A stretch of 49,644 nucleotides of DNA. Origin: JAFDXJ01 sp038257845. GTDB lineage: Bacteria; Bacteroidota; Bacteroidia; Chitinophagales; Chitinophagaceae. This document shows positions 17,471 through 26,810 of the stretch, piece by piece (the stretch's first letter is position 1; each line of letters starts with the position of its first letter). The stretch covers positions 1 to 49,644 of the forward strand of contig JBBSQL010000020.1 of assembly GCA_038257845.1 (NCBI GenBank), read 5' to 3'. The position numbers and the translations under genes were made by a program. Under the pieces are notes generated by a model. It ran no database searches and was not told the DNA's origin. It saw only the letters and a program-made list of their open reading frames with translations.

Positions 17471-17478
17471 CAAATATA
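17471..17478 (-). promoter_or_regulatory. lspA -7 promoter element
   Basis: Minus strand TATATTTG, a perfect TAnnTTTG, between murF-alr and lspA. The box ends 13 nt before the TTG start at 17457 or 19 nt before the GTG at 17451, so the leader would be very short. No clear TTG at the -33 spacing. Confidence 0.5.
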
Positions 17479-17545
17479 AATGAATGTTATCTGAAAAATG
17501 CAGGAAGCTTTCTGCGGGATGGAATCTTGTAAAAAAATTAAGTTT

Positions 17546-20011
17546 TTATTCTTCCAGGTAAATACGCTTCACGCGCTGACTGATACTTGTAAGAATTTCG
17601 TAAGAAATAGTGTTGCACCATACAGCGATTTCCTGCACCTGTATATTTTTTCCAAAAATTTCCACTTCATCACCTTCCTCCACCGGCCATGCCTCCGTAA
17701 CATCCACCATGGCCATATCCATACAAACATTTCCCACTACAGGCACACGTTTACCATTAATAAAAACGTACCCATTTCCATTGCCCATTTTCCGTGAAAA
17801 ACCATCTGCATAGCCGATCCGAATCGTTCCAATCATCCTCTCGGAATCAAACTTTCCTTTCCGGCTATAGCCAATTGTTTCTCCCGCGCGCACTTTACGG
17901 ACCTGTGCAATGGTTGTTTTTAAGGTGGTAACAGTTTGTAAGAAATACCTTTTATCTTTCGCAGAATCAATGCCGTATAAACCTATACCCAAACGCACCA
18001 TATCAAATTGTAAATTTGGATGGCGAAATATTGCAGCAGTATTGGCAATATGCCGAAGGAACGGATCTTGAATAATCGCCTGAAATGCTTCACAAAATTC
18101 CAGGAAAAGTGTTGCCTGCTGAAATGTAAATGCATCTTCTTTTTCATCTTCACTTGCCGCTAAATGACTGAAAACAGATTTCACCAGGAAATGTGTGTTG
18201 TTTGTAAAAACACCGGATAAAAAATCAATGTCATCATTTTCAAAACCCAGCCGGTGCATGCCTGTATCCACTTTTATATGAACAGGATATTGCTGCAAAC
18301 CCTGTTGTTGAAGGAAGGAAAGAAATGAAAGTAATATTTGCCGGGAAAATAATTCAGGTTCAAGTTGATGCTGTACCAAAGTTTCAAATGCTTCTTCATC
18401 CACATTCATGACCATGATGGGCAAACGAATTCCTGCATTACGGAGATCAACACCTTCATCCGCATACGCCACAGCAATATAATCAACGTTGTGAAACTGA
18501 AGCACAGCGGCTATTTCTGCATCACCACTGCCATAGCCAAATGCCTTTGTCATGGCCATCAATTTTACACCAGGTTGCAAAGCAGATTGGTATTCTTTTA
18601 AATTATTTACTAATGCTGTAAGATTAATTTCCAATACTGTCTGATGCACTTTTTTTGCCAGCGCCGACATGATCTTTTCAAACTCAAAAATGCGCGCACC
18701 TTTTATTAAAATTACTTCATTGTGAAATCGCTGGAAAAGAAAATCATGTAAAAATGCATTTGTGTCCGTAAAATGAAAAACCTCAGGAATATTTTTTTGC
18801 AATTCCGCCATATATTTTTCCCATTCCTGGCCGATTACAATAGCACGTTGTACTTTCTTCGCGCGCAACATTTTAATCACATTTTGAAAGAGATCGTTGC
18901 TTGCAGGTGCCGGCAAATCAGACAGGATCACAGTTTTATGCGCAAATTGATTTTGTTGGTTTAAAAAATCCAGTGCTACTTCCAGGGAAGTGATATCAAA
19001 ACTATAACTATCATTGATCACTGTGCAGCCATTGATTGCTTCCAACATTTGCAGGCGCATTTCCATGGACGTTAACTGCAACAATCTTTGTTGAATGACA
19101 GGAATTGGAACAGATAAAACAAGCATTAATGAAATGCAATGCATGGTATTTTGCAGTGATGCTTCATCCGTAAATGGAATTGTTACATCAAAGATTTCTT
19201 CATTGGCGCGCAGTTTTATTTCAGTAGAATTTTTCTTTTTTTCAAAATGCAGAATGCAACAATCGCTTTCATTTTCCCTGCCCCATGTATAAAAGTTAGT
19301 GTTGTTGGGAATATTATTTTTCTCTATGATTTCTTTAATACCAAAAGGACAAATGATTTTTTTCGCGTGGGTAAATAATTTCATTTTTTCCCTGCATTTC
19401 TCTTCCATATTTTCAAACCCTTCATCATGCGCCTGGCCGAGATTGGTAAAGATCCCAATAGCTGGCTGAATCATTTTTTCCAAAGCTTCCATTTCATTTT
19501 TTGTAGAAATTCCTGCTTCAAATATAGCCAGGTTATTCTCCGGCTTCATTTGCCAAACGCTTAGTGCTACACCGATTTGAGAATTATAACTTCGCGGACT
19601 TCGGATTATTGAAAAATCAGGAGAAAGCAATTGATACAACCATTCTTTTACAATAGTTTTTCCATTACTTCCTGTAATCCCAATAACGGGATAATTAAAA
19701 TTTGCACGATGATTTGCAGCTAATTTTTGCAGTGCATCAAACGTATCTTTTACAATAATAAAATTTGCATCCGTGTATGCCTCAAAATCTATTTCATCCT
19801 GCACTACAAAATTTCTGATTCCATTTGCATATAAGTTGGGAATAAATGTTGCACCATTCCTTCGTTTTGTTTTCAAGGCAAAAAACAAAGAAGTTTCTAC
19901 AAAGGAAATTCGCCGCGAATCTGTCAGTAGATGCTCAATGAACGAACCTGGTGATGAGAGAATATTTTTTCCCCCGATAATATGTGCAATATCAAGAATG
20001 TTATAAGACAA
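17546..20011 (-). CDS. murF-alr: bifunctional UDP-N-acetylmuramoyl-tripeptide:D-Ala-D-Ala ligase / alanine racemase
   Basis: Natural fusion of two peptidoglycan enzymes. Residues 1 to about 450 are MurF, which adds D-Ala-D-Ala to UDP-MurNAc-tripeptide: ATP loop GITGSNGKTIVKEW and the Mur ligase C-terminal domain. Residues from about 452 on are a PLP alanine racemase: PLP lysine K489 in AMTKAFGYGSG, TGMHRLGF, and C-terminal CMDMAMVDVT. The 821-residue length fits both domains in full. The fusion is common in Bacteroidota. No ATG fits: an in-frame stop lies two codons upstream of the TTG at 20011, so TTG is the probable start. It follows terC by 10 nt, suggesting co-transcription. Confidence 0.95.
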   Translation of the reverse strand: MSYNILDIAHIIGGKNILSSPGSFIEHLLTDSRRISFVETSLFFALKTKRRNGATFIPNLYANGIRNFVVQDEIDFEAYTDANFIIVKDTFDALQKLAANHRANFNYPVIGITGSNGKTIVKEWLYQLLSPDFSIIRSPRSYNSQIGVALSVWQMKPENNLAIFEAGISTKNEMEALEKMIQPAIGIFTNLGQAHDEGFENMEEKCREKMKLFTHAKKIICPFGIKEIIEKNNIPNNTNFYTWGRENESDCCILHFEKKKNSTEIKLRANEEIFDVTIPFTDEASLQNTMHCISLMLVLSVPIPVIQQRLLQLTSMEMRLQMLEAINGCTVINDSYSFDITSLEVALDFLNQQNQFAHKTVILSDLPAPASNDLFQNVIKMLRAKKVQRAIVIGQEWEKYMAELQKNIPEVFHFTDTNAFLHDFLFQRFHNEVILIKGARIFEFEKIMSALAKKVHQTVLEINLTALVNNLKEYQSALQPGVKLMAMTKAFGYGSGDAEIAAVLQFHNVDYIAVAYADEGVDLRNAGIRLPIMVMNVDEEAFETLVQHQLEPELFSRQILLSFLSFLQQQGLQQYPVHIKVDTGMHRLGFENDDIDFLSGVFTNNTHFLVKSVFSHLAASEDEKEDAFTFQQATLFLEFCEAFQAIIQDPFLRHIANTAAIFRHPNLQFDMVRLGIGLYGIDSAKDKRYFLQTVTTLKTTIAQVRKVRAGETIGYSRKGKFDSERMIGTIRIGYADGFSRKMGNGNGYVFINGKRVPVVGNVCMDMAMVDVTEAWPVEEGDEVEIFGKNIQVQEIAVWCNTISYEILTSISQRVKRIYLEE

Positions 20012-20021
20012 TAATTAAATT

Positions 20022-20993
20022 TTAAGATTTGGGCTCCTCTTTATAATCTTCAGGATTTCCTTTTCTTATAATAAATATAGAATAAAAAATGGAACCACTA
20101 ATGCATAATAAAATTACACCTAATGAAATGAAAACCTGGGTTTCATTACTAATACCCAATTGAGCAATCCAATGTTCTCCGAGCATTTTTGCTCCAATAA
20201 AAACAAGTATGATGGCAATGCCCTGTTGCAGGTAGTCAAACTTGCTGACAGCGCCTCGTAATAGAAAAAACAAGGAACGCAAACCCAATACCGCAAAAAT
20301 ATTGGATGTATAAATGACCATCGTGTTTCTCGTGATTCCCATCACCGCGGGAATTGAATCCAGTGCAAATACGAGGTCAATACTTGCGAGTAAAATCACT
20401 ACTACAAACAAAGTTGTATATTTTCTTTTACCATTTTCACGGATCACATATTTTCCTTCACCATCATGTGGTACAAGCGGAAATAATTTTTTTAAAAATT
20501 TATAAACTTTGCTTTTTTCCGGGTTGAATTCTTCTTCTTCTCCCGAAGCAAACATTTTAATGCCTGTGTATAAAAGAAAAGCGCCAAAGATGTATAAGAT
20601 CCATTCAAATTTATCTACCAGTGCAACGCCGACCGTTATAAATATGATGCGGAAAATAATCGCTACGATGATCCCGATCAATAGCGCGCGCGGGTAATAT
20701 TTTTCTTTCACCGAAAATGCAGAAAAGATCAGGATGAACACAAAAATATTATCAATACTGAGACTCCATTCCATGAAATACGCGCTGAGATATTCCAAAG
20801 CCGGTGCCTGCCCGTCTTCTATCCACATGAAAACAAAAAAACTCATTGCTAATCCAACCCAAAAAAATGTTTGAACAAGCGCTTGTTTGATCGTGACTTT
20901 TTTACCAGCCTTACTCATCAATCCAAGATCAAATATGAGTGCCAATAAAAGTACCACTCCAAAAACGATATATGTGATTCCTTTTGCTGTCAT
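20022..20993 (-). CDS. TerC/Alx family integral membrane protein
   Basis: A 323-residue multi-spanning protein of the TerC family. The two family motifs carrying membrane-embedded acidic residues are present: FMEWSLSIDNIFVFILIFSA near residue 73 and LLASIDLVFALDSIPAVMGI in the second half. About eight to nine hydrophobic segments flank a basic cytoplasmic loop (SGEEEEFNPEKSKVYKFLKK). TerC/Alx proteins are linked to manganese export during exoenzyme metalation and to tellurite or alkaline-pH responses; the role here is inferred. It directly precedes murF-alr in the same direction. Confidence 0.92.
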   Translation of the reverse strand: MTAKGITYIVFGVVLLLALIFDLGLMSKAGKKVTIKQALVQTFFWVGLAMSFFVFMWIEDGQAPALEYLSAYFMEWSLSIDNIFVFILIFSAFSVKEKYYPRALLIGIIVAIIFRIIFITVGVALVDKFEWILYIFGAFLLYTGIKMFASGEEEEFNPEKSKVYKFLKKLFPLVPHDGEGKYVIRENGKRKYTTLFVVVILLASIDLVFALDSIPAVMGITRNTMVIYTSNIFAVLGLRSLFFLLRGAVSKFDYLQQGIAIILVFIGAKMLGEHWIAQLGISNETQVFISLGVILLCISGSIFYSIFIIRKGNPEDYKEEPKS

Positions 20994-21040
20994 TCAATTT
21001 TTTATTCATTTTATTCTGCCTGATCTTTTAGAATTTTTGA

Positions 21041-22792
21041 TCATCTTGAAAATTTCTTTCTTTTAATTTCCTGGTAAATGAATCCAAAAATAATCACTAA
21101 TATAATGGGTAAAATAATATTGATCAATTGCCAGGTTAATTTTTGTGATTCCACTTTTTTCTTATCCAATAATCGCAGTGTAAAATCTTTATTACGCGCA
21201 GCGAAAATTCCACTATTACTCACTAAATAATCAACGCAATTCAATAAAAATTCCCGGTTGGCAAAACGATAATTTTCAAATGGCAGCACGCCCATTTGCA
21301 ATGGCCCGCTAGTAGCGCTCACAGCATTTGTTACCAGGTCTGCATCCGAAACAACAATTTGTTTTGTATCATTGCTTATTGCCGCAAAAGGCTTACCCAA
21401 CTGCATTTCCACGGAATCTTCCTGCGCACGTGTGAGGCGGTTGGCAAATAAGGAAGGAAATTTTCCCTCCAATAAAACTGCGACGGGTAAATGACTTTTA
21501 TTAAAAGTCAAAAAGTCTGCATCATCTTTTACACTGTTTAAAGAAACCATTGCAGGCGAACTTAAAACACGACTATTTGTATCAGATGCAAGCAATATTG
21601 TTTTACGGATACCCGGCGCTTTTACTGTGTCCATACTGGAAGGAAAAATTGTCAATACACGATCCAGGTTTTTAGAAATTAAATTATCATTCGTGGAAGA
21701 AACAAAAGGATAATAGGGCCAGGGAATTCTTTGAAAACGTGGGCTTCCATCCGGGTTTTGTCCAACAACAATAGGAATTTTAGAACAATTCAAATCCTGC
21801 AAAAGATCACCATTAATACGCACGCCATATTTAAATAAAATATCATCAATATTTAAGTTGCGGTCATAAGCAATAAAATCAGACTGGCTGCGCATGAGGC
21901 TATCCAGTTCTGCATATAATTTATCAATACACCAGATCACTTTTCCGCCATGCATGATGTACTGATCTATTTTTAGTTTGTCTTCATCCGAAAATGGTTT
22001 GGTTGGCTTCACGATAAGCATGGCATCAATTTGATCTGCCCGCGGGTAAAAAGAAGAGAGATCAAATATTCCAAGCCGGTAATCATTTCTCAAACTTTCA
22101 CCCAAATCATTTATACTGTAGTCAACGGGTTCGCCATTCCCAACTGCATACGCGATTGTGGGAATATATTGCCGGGTGAGTTTTTCAATCGCGTTGGCAA
22201 ATTTAAATTCAAGCAAAGCTTCCGCCGCATTTAGAGTTGCTTCTTTATCCTCAGTCGGCTGATCATTGATTACATTATACGTTTTAAAAACTGTTTTACT
22301 GCTGCGCAGGTCTATGATAAATGGCCTTAAATTTTTATACGTAACAATTGCAGATGGAATAATTATTTGCCTTGTAGCTTTCCCGGAATTATCTGAAAAA
22401 TCTTCATTGGTTTCAAATACTACACCCATTTTTTGCAGGCTGTCGTACAACATTGCTTTGCTGCTATCTGGTAAACCTTCACCCGGTACTTCAAAATTTA
22501 CACGCACTTCATTGTGACTAATATCACGAAATTCGTCCAGCAAATCTTTAGTGGACATGGCCAATTTTTTATAATCTGCCGGTAAGTCCCCTGCCAGGAA
22601 AACCTGTATTTGTATGGGCGTATCTAAACTGTTCAATAAATCCTTTGTGGGTTCACCCAGGCTGAAACGCTTTTCTGCCGTGAGATCCAGCGTGTAGCGC
22701 AAAGAAGAACTGCCCCAGCAGATCACTAAAAAAATAATGAGTGCCACGATCCAGAAAAAACGCGATGCATATATTTTTTTTAAAAGCTGCAT
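21041..22792 (-). CDS. gldG: gliding motility ABC transporter substrate-binding subunit GldG
   Basis: A 583-residue protein with one N-terminal membrane segment (FFWIVALIIFLVICW), a long extracytoplasmic region of the ABC-type uncharacterised/GldG family, and a C-terminal membrane segment (INIILPIILVIIFGFIYQ). The N-terminal LRYTLDLTAEKRFSLGEPTK is a family hallmark. It begins at the base following the gldF stop codon region (no gap), so the two are translated together. GldA, GldF and GldG form an ABC transporter required for gliding in some Bacteroidota, and it is also present in many non-gliders. Confidence 0.93.
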   Translation of the reverse strand: MQLLKKIYASRFFWIVALIIFLVICWGSSSLRYTLDLTAEKRFSLGEPTKDLLNSLDTPIQIQVFLAGDLPADYKKLAMSTKDLLDEFRDISHNEVRVNFEVPGEGLPDSSKAMLYDSLQKMGVVFETNEDFSDNSGKATRQIIIPSAIVTYKNLRPFIIDLRSSKTVFKTYNVINDQPTEDKEATLNAAEALLEFKFANAIEKLTRQYIPTIAYAVGNGEPVDYSINDLGESLRNDYRLGIFDLSSFYPRADQIDAMLIVKPTKPFSDEDKLKIDQYIMHGGKVIWCIDKLYAELDSLMRSQSDFIAYDRNLNIDDILFKYGVRINGDLLQDLNCSKIPIVVGQNPDGSPRFQRIPWPYYPFVSSTNDNLISKNLDRVLTIFPSSMDTVKAPGIRKTILLASDTNSRVLSSPAMVSLNSVKDDADFLTFNKSHLPVAVLLEGKFPSLFANRLTRAQEDSVEMQLGKPFAAISNDTKQIVVSDADLVTNAVSATSGPLQMGVLPFENYRFANREFLLNCVDYLVSNSGIFAARNKDFTLRLLDKKKVESQKLTWQLINIILPIILVIIFGFIYQEIKRKKFSR

Positions 22793-23515
22793 TTATTTTC
22801 TACGGATATTTTTTTGGGTGAGTAAAATAAAAAAGAAACTAAGGCTGAAAAAATATAAGAGATCACGCAAATCAATTACACCTTTACTAATATTCGCATA
22901 ATGAAATTGAATACCCAGCATTTCAATATAATAATCGGGGCCGTTTGCAAATACGGGCAATTTACTGATCGCATCAAAACCTGTATATAAAAAAAAGCAG
23001 GCAAAAGCCGCGATTATAAAAGCGACGACAGTATTATTGGTAAAACTACTTGTAAAAATTCCAACAGATGTAAATGCCGCACCAAGGAAAAGCAGGCCAA
23101 GATAACTGCCGGCCGTACTACCGATATCCAGTCCGCCTGTACTGCTTAATGACTGAATAGAAAAAGCATAAATGAGTGTTGGGATCAATGCCAGCAAAAC
23201 AATTAATAATGCGCCGAAAAATTTCCCCCAAACGATTGCAGATGGTGAAAGCGGCAAAGTTTTTAAAATTTCAAAAGTGCCGGTTTTATATTCATCGGCA
23301 AAACTGCGCATGGTCACTGTTGGAATTAAAAAAAGTAAAACCCAGGGAGCCAGTGCAAAAAAACCGCTTAATGTAGCATAACCAAAATTCAAAATACTTG
23401 TATCAGGAAATACAAATAATAATAAACCATTTAATAATAAAAAAATAATGATGGCGAGATAGCCCGTAAGGGTGCTAAAAAATTGCCTCCATTCTTTTTT
23501 GCAGATCATCCACAT
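22793..23515 (-). CDS. gldF: gliding motility ABC transporter permease subunit GldF
   Basis: ABC-2 type permease of about 240 residues with six predicted membrane segments; LTGYLAIIIFLLLNGLLLFVFP and TVTMRSFADEYKTGTFEILKTLPL (the charged coupling loop) are typical of GldF. I prefer the ATG at 23515 (MWMICKKEWRQFF) over the in-frame TTG at 23524, since family members begin with a short segment just before the KKEW/REIK motif; ATG at 23509 is also possible. A TAGTTTTG box (23529-23522) would overlap the TTG and end 6 nt before the ATG, implying a nearly leaderless transcript. Adjacent to gldG; the ATPase gldA is at 42.7 kb. Confidence 0.9.
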   Translation of the reverse strand: MWMICKKEWRQFFSTLTGYLAIIIFLLLNGLLLFVFPDTSILNFGYATLSGFFALAPWVLLFLIPTVTMRSFADEYKTGTFEILKTLPLSPSAIVWGKFFGALLIVLLALIPTLIYAFSIQSLSSTGGLDIGSTAGSYLGLLFLGAAFTSVGIFTSSFTNNTVVAFIIAAFACFFLYTGFDAISKLPVFANGPDYYIEMLGIQFHYANISKGVIDLRDLLYFFSLSFFFILLTQKNIRRK

Positions 23516-23521
23516 ATTTTC

Positions 23522-23529
23522 CAAAACTA
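23522..23529 (-). promoter_or_regulatory. gldF -7 promoter element
   Basis: Minus strand TAGTTTTG, matching TAnnTTTG, 6 nt before the gldF ATG at 23515. No TTG at the -33 spacing (ATGG is found there). Confidence 0.4.
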
Positions 23530-23622
23530 AGCGTTCTGTAAGAAATTGCCATTGGGCTTCGATTTCTTTATACTTAATTTAAACGTTTGATTTTTTTTAA
23601 AACATTTTCCTGGTAAAATGAA

Positions 23623-24315
23623 TCACTTATAATCCAGCATATTTTTATAAGTAGCTACAAGTTCTGCCTGCGGCACGCCTTTTTTATAGAGTTGTATGAC
23701 TTTATAATTGGCTCTTTGCACACGCAGCCAGCTATTGCTATCATATTTCCTGGTTGAAATAAGTGCTTTTCCTGGAAAAATTTTATACTTCCCTTTTATC
23801 CTGGCTCTTTCTACAAGATCATATTCTTCCATGATCAGCATTTTTTTATTAAATCCTTCAATGCTGTCAAATAATTTTTTTTGTATAAATAAAGTCTGGT
23901 CACCACCATAGCACATAAAAAAATCAAAGCGCGTAAAGAACGCGTTCATTTTTAAAAGCAAATTGGATGTATCAAATTTTGTGCGATAACGGCCGAGTGC
24001 AAAACCATTCCGGGTAGCATTGCTGATATCATGTGCAAATGATTTGGGTGGAAATGAATCTGCATGCACAAAATAAAGCACATCACCTTTCGCAGATTTG
24101 GCACCAAAATTCATTTGAGCAGCCCTGCCTTTTTCCGGACACTGCAGTGTAATAGCCCCGGCTGCTGCGGCTTTCAAGGCTGTTTGATCTTTACTGCCCG
24201 CATCTGAAACAATGACTTCTATATCCTGTTCATTAGTATGTTCGAAAATATATCGAACCAGCTTTTCAATTAATTCTCCTTCATTCAGCGTAGGAATGAT
24301 TATGCTTAATTTCAT
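23623..24315 (-). CDS. TIGR04283 family arsenosugar biosynthesis glycosyltransferase
   Basis: A 230-residue GT2-type transferase matching TIGR04283 ('rSAM/selenodomain-associated transferase 2'). Visible: MKLSIIIPTLNEGELIEKL, VIVSDAGSKDQT, the RAAQMNFGA segment and FVHADSFPP (DxD-like metal site), then YGGDQTLFIQKKLFDSIEGF and MEEYDLVERAR. In many genomes it sits beside arsS and the TIGR04282 gene, but here it lies about 13 kb away with unrelated neighbours. It probably builds the sugar side of arsenosugars; the step is unproven. Confidence 0.9.
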   Translation of the reverse strand: MKLSIIIPTLNEGELIEKLVRYIFEHTNEQDIEVIVSDAGSKDQTALKAAAAGAITLQCPEKGRAAQMNFGAKSAKGDVLYFVHADSFPPKSFAHDISNATRNGFALGRYRTKFDTSNLLLKMNAFFTRFDFFMCYGGDQTLFIQKKLFDSIEGFNKKMLIMEEYDLVERARIKGKYKIFPGKALISTRKYDSNSWLRVQRANYKVIQLYKKGVPQAELVATYKNMLDYK

Positions 24316-24394
24316 CGGTGTAAAAATAAGTACAATTATATAAAAGCTATTTACGAAAAAAACAGGCTGAAAATTTTTGATAAATTAAAAATAT

Positions 24395-25519
24395 CTAAAT
24401 CCGGATATAAATTTTCTTTTTATGAAGAAAATATCCGGCTAGCCAGCAGCAAAGCATAAAAGCAACAGCAAAAAGAAATGAACCAAAATAATTTCCGGCA
24501 TTTGAAAAAATATGAATATATAGCCAATCTAAAAGGTTTGTTCCCTGGATCGGTATCATACTTAAAATGACAACGGCTAATTCTGACAAGAGATAGATAA
24601 ACAAAGGGTTTCGGCCGAATACATCAAAAAAGTAAACGCCTGTTTTTTTCTGTTTGATATCTATCATATATACAATTGCAGCAAGGATCATGCAATCGAG
24701 CCCAATCGTAAGCATAACATAAGAACTCGTCCATATTTTTTTATTGATGGGAAAAACCAGGTTCCACCACCAGGCAATAACGAAACAAATGAATCCAACG
24801 AGGATCAGTTTGAACAGGCTTTCATAATTCTTTCCATTTTTTTGCAAAAAATATCCGGCAAAAAAACCTGCTACAACATTTACAATGGAAGGGAGTGTAC
24901 TGAGCAAACCTTCCGGGTCAAAAGGAAAACCTTCGCCGGTATATAAATGGTTTATACCAAAAAACCAGGTATCAATTTTCAATACCACATTCCCGTGAAT
25001 ACTGTATGGATCCGGTGCATTTCCAAAAAAATAAAGAATACCCCAATAAGCGATCAATATAAAAATACTGGCAAAAAGAGCTTGCCTTTTTTTCAAAAAA
25101 TGCAGCATTAATGAAGCTGCACCATATGCTAATGCAATTCGCTGTAATACACCAGGGATACGCGTTTCAGACATGGGAAATGATTGAATATGGTGCTGAC
25201 TGTCTAAACGGAAAAAGGGAAACCAGTACATTAAATAACCAATTAAAAAAAGAATGCATGTACGTGTCAGCACTTTTTTAATAACAAAAAAATTGCCCTT
25301 TTCTTCCCATTTTGGAATTACAAAACTCATGGCATTACCAACGGCAAATAAAAAAGACGGAAATACCAGGTCAGTTGGGGTAAAACCATTCCATACAGCA
25401 TGATCCAATGGTCCATACACATAATCCCATGAACCGGGCGTATTTACAATGATCATCAAACAAATGGTCACTCCCCTAAAAACATCCAGCGCTTTAAATC
25501 GATGTGTTATAACACTCAT
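24395..25519 (-). CDS. DUF5009 / heparan-alpha-glucosaminide N-acetyltransferase-like membrane protein
   Basis: About 374 residues with roughly ten membrane helices, of the DUF5009/NagX family related to the lysosomal acetyltransferase HGSNAT. The family N-terminal signature RFKALDVFRGVTICLMIIVN follows directly, then PTDLVFPSFLFAVGNAMSF. I chose the ATG at 25519 (MSVITHRF) rather than 25552, because relatives begin about seven residues before the LDVFRG motif. Bacterial members are suspected to move acetyl groups across the membrane to sugars, but this is not established. Confidence 0.85.
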   Translation of the reverse strand: MSVITHRFKALDVFRGVTICLMIIVNTPGSWDYVYGPLDHAVWNGFTPTDLVFPSFLFAVGNAMSFVIPKWEEKGNFFVIKKVLTRTCILFLIGYLMYWFPFFRLDSQHHIQSFPMSETRIPGVLQRIALAYGAASLMLHFLKKRQALFASIFILIAYWGILYFFGNAPDPYSIHGNVVLKIDTWFFGINHLYTGEGFPFDPEGLLSTLPSIVNVVAGFFAGYFLQKNGKNYESLFKLILVGFICFVIAWWWNLVFPINKKIWTSSYVMLTIGLDCMILAAIVYMIDIKQKKTGVYFFDVFGRNPLFIYLLSELAVVILSMIPIQGTNLLDWLYIHIFSNAGNYFGSFLFAVAFMLCCWLAGYFLHKKKIYIRI

Positions 25520-25646
25520 AGTAATGAAGTATTGGCTAGAAGATTGAATCAAAAAAACAGTAATTGTAATGTATGGATAAGCGAAACGAAGCTACTTTAA
25601 CAATTTATTTTTTTCTACTTTTTACCTTCGTGCCTCAAATTTTTTT

Positions 25647-26699
25647 ATGAAACACAGTGTAATCGCCGGGATAGGCATGTATGTTCCGGAGCGCATAGTA
25701 ACAAATGATGAGCTTTCAAAGTACATGGATACCAATGATAAATGGATCCGCGAGCATACGGGCATCGAAGAAAGACGCTTTGCGCATCGTACCAAAGAAA
25801 CCACAGCATCCATGGGTGCAGAAGCTGCAAAAGTAGCTATTGAGCGAGCAGGCATTTCAAAGGATGATATTGATTTTATATTGTTTGCAACACTTACACC
25901 GGATTATTATTTTCCGGGTTGTGGCGTATTGGTTCAGCGTGCGCTTGAAATTGGCAATGTTGGTGCGATGGATATCCGTACGCAGTGTACAGGTTTTTTG
26001 TATGCATTAAGTACTGCCGACCAGTTCATCAAATCCGGCATGTATAAAAATATTTTAGTGATCGGTGCGGAAAAGCAATCTTATGGAATGGACTTTTCCA
26101 CACGTGGCAGAACTTTAGCAACCTTATTTGGAGACGGTGCCGCGGCAGCGATATTGCAACCTTCTGAAGATGAAAACCGCGGAATACTCAGTACACATTT
26201 ACACAGTGATGGAAATTATGCAGAGATGTTGGGTATGTTCAATCCCGGATCACATGGGAATCATTGGGTAGAAAAAGATCTCGCAACTTATGATCTTTCC
26301 GGAGAATTTGGCGGAACCCTCATCACACAGGAAATGCTCGATTCCGGAGAAATATTTGCTTTTATGAATGGCCAGCCTGTTTTGCGAAAAGGCATGATCA
26401 TGCTACCAGAAGTTATTATGGAAGCACTGAATGCAAATGACAAAAAGCCTGAGGATTTGGGTATGATGATTTTCCATCAATCCAACTTGCGTTTGTGCCA
26501 GTTTGTGCAGCAGAAATTAAAATTAAGAGATGACCAGGTTTTCAACAATATCCAGAAATATGGAAATACAACTGCTGCATCTATACCGATGGCATTATGT
26601 GAAGCATGGCAAAATGGTTTGATTGAAAAGGGCGATCTTGTTTGCCTTGCTGCATTTGGCAGTGGGTTTACATGGGCAAGTGTATTGCTGAAATGGTAA
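25647..26699 (+). CDS. fabH: 3-oxoacyl-ACP synthase III (FabH family)
   Basis: Ketosynthase that starts fatty acid chains by condensing acyl-CoA with malonyl-ACP. Catalytic triad is visible: C114 (RTQCTGF), H277 (IFHQSNLR) and N307 (KYGNTTAAS); the C-terminal GFGSG-type loop is AAFGSGFTWAS. At 350 residues it is about 30 longer than E. coli FabH because of an insertion around residues 190-240 (NPGSHGNHWVEKDLATYD), typical of a Bacteroidota subgroup. It may serve housekeeping synthesis or branched-chain or secondary lipids; other ketosynthase genes are not in the window. Confidence 0.88.
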   Translation: MKHSVIAGIGMYVPERIVTNDELSKYMDTNDKWIREHTGIEERRFAHRTKETTASMGAEAAKVAIERAGISKDDIDFILFATLTPDYYFPGCGVLVQRALEIGNVGAMDIRTQCTGFLYALSTADQFIKSGMYKNILVIGAEKQSYGMDFSTRGRTLATLFGDGAAAAILQPSEDENRGILSTHLHSDGNYAEMLGMFNPGSHGNHWVEKDLATYDLSGEFGGTLITQEMLDSGEIFAFMNGQPVLRKGMIMLPEVIMEALNANDKKPEDLGMMIFHQSNLRLCQFVQQKLKLRDDQVFNNIQKYGNTTAASIPMALCEAWQNGLIEKGDLVCLAAFGSGFTWASVLLKW

Positions 26700-26744
26700 T
26701 GCAGTTTCCTGTTTGAAAACATATATACTCAATTTTTTTGTCAA

Positions 26745-26775
26745 TACCTTTGAGGGATGTGCTGAAATATTTTTG
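26745..26775 (+). promoter_or_regulatory. two candidate -7 boxes upstream of the lipid kinase gene
   Basis: TACCTTTG (26745-26752) and TATTTTTG (26768-26775) both match TAnnTTTG, 58 and 35 nt before the ATG at 26811. Neither has a TTG at the standard -33 spacing, so which is used is unclear. Confidence 0.35.
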
Positions 26776-26810
26776 ACAGCAAAACGATTGTTTAGTAAAA
26801 TGCCATAAGA

